7,083 nt of DNA from Veillonellaceae bacterium (lineage in GTDB: Bacteria > Bacillota_C > Negativicutes > Veillonellales > Veillonellaceae). The translations under genes were made by a program, and so were the position numbers. The stretch is from contig CADFKY010000050.1 in NCBI GenBank assembly GCA_902834965.1, positions 1 through 7,083 on the forward strand, given 5' to 3'. This document shows, piece by piece, positions 5,280-7,083 of the stretch. The notes below the pieces were generated by a model. The model did no database searches. It saw only the letters and a list, made by a program, of their open reading frames with translations, and was not told where the DNA came from. Numbering within the stretch: the first letter of the stretch is position 1; each line of letters begins with the position of its first letter.

Positions 5280-6605
5280 TTAATAATTATTCCCTCTGAT
5301 CAGAGAAATTAAGAATCCAATAAGTGGAATGCTTAAACAAATGGCAGCTATACTATTTGTGATTGGATTAGACCAAAGAGGCACAATAAAACCTAGGAGA
5401 ACTAAAATACAATAAAGGATAGGTTTACGCCAAACATGTTGTATCTCAACGGGTGCTCTAGATTCCATAGCACGAGATTTAACAAATTTCTTTATAATAG
5501 TCATCATAATGCCTGTTATAATACCTATAATAAGAACTATATCCCAGATGGCCCATAATATTTTAAGCACCATTGTATTATGATTATGAATATGGAGATT
5601 AATCATTGTAGTCATACCAGTAAAATACCATGGTATTGTTTTTGTAGAATACATATCCTTAGCAGAATCAGCATGTAAATTAGCATAGACAGGCTGTCCC
5701 AAAAACATAGCAGGATCATCATCATTTTCAGCACCTAAATAAAATGCATAGTGATGGTCATTAAATTTGGATGGATAATCAATAGATATAAGCTGACGAT
5801 CTGGATAAGCTTTCATAATGCGAGAAATAGCTTCAGATGGTTGTAAAATTTCGGATTGATCCGATGAAAGCTCTTGCTTTGCAGTATGTAGTACATCTGC
5901 ATTATAGCTGTCATTGGCAATAAAAAATCCACCTATCCATACACCTGTAATACATAAGATAAATCCCCATACAGTAGCAACCATTGCAAACTCTCGATGC
6001 AATGAACTTAATTTCATATGATTTGACAATACTGCAGATTTTGCAAAACTTTTACGAAATGGACCATATAAGAAAATACCAGAAATAATCGATAAAGCAC
6101 ATAAAAAAGATAAAATTGTTACAATATAAATCCCAGTTTTTCCGAGATCTAATCGCGTATGTAGTTGATGAAGAGTATGTAATATACTGCGCACCCAAGG
6201 ATGAGCAGATGTTTCATGATGCGTAGTAATGAGAGCTTTCGTATTAGGATTATATAATGCATAGTCACCACCCATTCCCATACGTGCTGGAGGAGCTATG
6301 GTAGCAGCTGAATCAATAATACGATAACGTAAAATATGTCCAGCCCCCATAGCAGGAGAAATATTTAAAATATCCTTAGATGGATAGGTTTGCTTAACTA
6401 ATGAAGCTCCTTCATCAGCATAATTAAAAATTGACATTTCTTGTTGACTCATAGCCATAGATGATGAAGTATTGTGTGTTCCTCCTTGAGCCCATGCATT
6501 TAACTCAGTCCTAAACATAAGGATAAGCCCAGTAATACAAAACATTAAGAAAAACACTACAGATATTATAGATAACCATTTATGGATTTTATAAATCTTT
6601 GACAT
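5280..6605 (-). CDS. PepSY-associated transmembrane (PepSY_TM) family protein
   Basis: A 441-aa integral membrane protein of the PepSY_TM type, a family that includes PiuB-like proteins and siderophore-iron reductases. Its exact role here is unknown. Predicted helices lie at about 11-33, 159-181, 205-229, 346-371, 395-411 and 416-436. Two large loops (34-158 and 230-345) should face outside; the second has a PepSY-like stretch at about 257-290. The N-terminal KIHKWLSIISVVFFL and the LHREFAMVATVWGF segment (202-215) are typical of the family. Histidines cluster at the outer ends of helices 2 and 4: HTLHQLH (143-149) and HIHNH (338-342). Loop 1 is Met-rich (M50, M52, M57, M86, M109, M111). The ATG at 6605 has a perfect AGGAGG seven bases upstream. 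It appears to have its own promoter with an embedded palindrome. Metal or haem handling is inference. Confidence 0.8.
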   Translation of the reverse strand: MSKIYKIHKWLSIISVVFFLMFCITGLILMFRTELNAWAQGGTHNTSSSMAMSQQEMSIFNYADEGASLVKQTYPSKDILNISPAMGAGHILRYRIIDSAATIAPPARMGMGGDYALYNPNTKALITTHHETSAHPWVRSILHTLHQLHTRLDLGKTGIYIVTILSFLCALSIISGIFLYGPFRKSFAKSAVLSNHMKLSSLHREFAMVATVWGFILCITGVWIGGFFIANDSYNADVLHTAKQELSSDQSEILQPSEAISRIMKAYPDRQLISIDYPSKFNDHHYAFYLGAENDDDPAMFLGQPVYANLHADSAKDMYSTKTIPWYFTGMTTMINLHIHNHNTMVLKILWAIWDIVLIIGIITGIMMTIIKKFVKSRAMESRAPVEIQHVWRKPILYCILVLLGFIVPLWSNPITNSIAAICLSIPLIGFLISLIRGNNY

Positions 6606-6628
6606 ACATATGCCTCCTTTTCTATTAC

Positions 6629-6657
6629 TTTATACCTCTATTGTTATAACAATACAA
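6629..6657 (-). promoter_or_regulatory. Promoter of the PepSY gene
   Basis: On the minus strand TTGTAT (6657-6652), a 17-base spacer and TATAAA (6634-6629) make a good sigma-A-type promoter. Transcription would start near 6622, a leader of only about 17 nt that still includes the AGGAGG ribosome binding site (6613-6618). A perfect palindrome fills most of the spacer. Confidence 0.6.
6640..6653. promoter_or_regulatory. 14-bp perfect palindrome, candidate operator
   Basis: ATTGTTATAACAAT is a perfect 14-bp dyad lying in the spacer and touching the -35 of the PepSY gene promoter, a classic repressor position. It does not match the Fur or PerR consensus. The half-site TTGTTA resembles those of Rex-type sites but lacks their central spacing. 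The regulator is unknown. Confidence 0.5.
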
Positions 6658-6699
6658 TACAACTACCACTATAGGTATATTCATGACGACTAACTTTAC

Positions 6700-6729
6700 T
6701 TGAATGTATAGATACATATATGATACAAT
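6700..6729 (+). promoter_or_regulatory. Promoter of the tRNA-Gly gene
   Basis: TTGAAT (6700-6705), an 18-base spacer ending in TGA and TACAAT (6724-6729) form a sigma-A-type promoter with an extended -10. The mature tRNA begins 12 bases after the -10, so the predicted 5' leader is only a few bases. Confidence 0.65.
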
Positions 6730-6740
6730 ATGTACATCCT

Positions 6741-6814
6741 GCGGGCGTAGTTCATCGGTAGAATGCGAGCTTCCCAAGCTTGAGAGGAGGGTTCGATTCC
6801 CTTCGCCCGCTCCA
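6741..6814 (+). tRNA. tRNA-Gly (anticodon CCC)
   Basis: A full cloverleaf can be drawn by hand in 74 bases. The acceptor stem is GCGGGCG (6741-6747) with CGCCCGC. The anticodon stem CGAGC/GCTTG encloses the loop TTCCCAA, so the anticodon is CCC, reading GGG glycine codons. The T arm is GAGGG, TTCGATT, CCCTT, with discriminator T73 and an encoded CCA (6812-6814). It has its own promoter and a strong terminator, and is divergent from the PepSY gene. No integrase or attachment-site duplication is visible beside it. Confidence 0.95.
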
Positions 6815-6825
6815 TGCATAAAAAA

Positions 6826-6856
6826 CCATGATGTGATATACATCATGGCCTTTTTT
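6826..6856 (+). terminator. Intrinsic terminator of the tRNA-Gly gene
   Basis: A perfect 9-bp stem CCATGATGT / ACATCATGG (6826-6834 and 6840-6848) with a 5-base loop is followed by CC and six T residues. It starts 11 bases after the tRNA CCA. An A-run before the stem means it could also stop minus-strand transcription. Confidence 0.9.
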
Positions 6857-6919
6857 ATATATAATGATATAATAAATATAAATTTGAATGTATTATATAA
6901 TTCTTATAAGGAGCCAAAT

Positions 6920-7083
6920 ATGAAATTAAGCGCAAGAAACCAATTAAAAGGTACTATCGTAGAAATTCAAGAAGGTGCCGTAAATGCAATTGTGAAAATT
7001 AATGTAGGTAACGATAATATCATTACTGCTGACATTACAGTTCAATCTGTTAAAGAATTGGGCTTAACAGTAGGCAAAGAAGT
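6920..7083 (+). CDS. mop: Mop-type molbindin (TOBE domain), 3' end outside window
   Basis: Small cytoplasmic molybdate-binding protein of the molbindin family, of about 68-70 residues; the first 54 codons are present. The start MKLSARNQLKGTIVEIQEGAVNA closely resembles the clostridial Mop proteins and the C-terminal TOBE domain of ModC/ModE. DITVQSVKELGLTVGKEV is the typical second half of the domain. Family members form oligomers that bind molybdate or tungstate oxyanions for storage or homeostasis, supplying molybdenum-cofactor enzymes. The ATG at 6920 has AAGGAG six bases upstream. The stand-alone start and short leader argue against this being the tail of a ModC fusion. Several TATAAT-like hexamers lie upstream (6860, 6868, 6896), but none has a clear -35. 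Confidence 0.9.
   Translation, partial: MKLSARNQLKGTIVEIQEGAVNAIVKINVGNDNIITADITVQSVKELGLTVGKE

Noticed and set aside
6640..6653. Fur or PerR box in the PepSY promoter
   Set aside because: The palindrome does not match the GATAATGATAATCATTATC or TTATAATNATTATAA consensus; only the dyad itself is supported.
6625..6846. 73-codon open frame on the minus strand
   Set aside because: It runs through the tRNA-Gly gene and its terminator on the opposite strand and through the PepSY promoter, so it is a chance frame.
6741..6856. tRNA gene as an integration site
   Set aside because: No integrase gene, no repeat of the tRNA 3' end and no foreign genes are visible in the flanking sequence.

Overview
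The window is AT-rich DNA from a low-GC Firmicute. The gene set, the protein flavour (clostridial-type purR, Mop-type molbindin, tandem NhaA antiporters) and a tRNA gene with an encoded CCA fit the Negativicutes, most likely a Veillonella-like anaerobe. That assignment is inferred by eye and not from a database search.

From 1 to about 6605 every gene reads on the minus strand. In transcription order (right to left) they are: a PepSY-associated membrane protein (6605-5280); two tandem NhaA Na+/H+ antiporters, copy A (5087-3933) and copy B (3904-2732), 28 bases apart and probably one operon; a secreted peptidoglycan-binding/3D-domain cell-wall protein (2476-1868); the purine regulator purR (1643-825); and the N-terminal half of glmU (697-1), which runs off the left edge. 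From 6700 rightward the plus strand carries a tRNA-Gly(CCC) gene with its own promoter and terminator, then the start of a small Mop/TOBE molybdate-binding protein that runs off the right edge. The 6606-6740 gap is a divergent promoter region.

purR followed by glmU echoes the Bacillus purR-yabJ-spoVG-glmU-prs cluster, with yabJ and spoVG absent. Upstream of purR, two inverted PurBox-like sites sit over the start of a plausible extended -10 promoter, so purR looks autoregulated. The NhaA pair probably handles Na+/Li+ and pH homeostasis. Copy B keeps the charged residues implicated in pH sensing in E. coli NhaA, whereas copy A has lost several while keeping the transport aspartates and lysine.

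The non-coding DNA is the less ordinary part. Two very long hairpins of about 80 nt (1783-1869 and 2635-2714) follow the stop codons of the 3D-domain gene and of nhaA copy B. They share an architecture but not a sequence. A third nested dyad (2536-2591) lies in front of the 3D-domain gene, and a perfect 14-bp palindrome (6640-6653) sits inside the predicted promoter of the PepSY gene. No intergenic stretch exceeds 300 bases. I saw no CRISPR array, insertion sequence, phage gene or clear novel multi-gene system.
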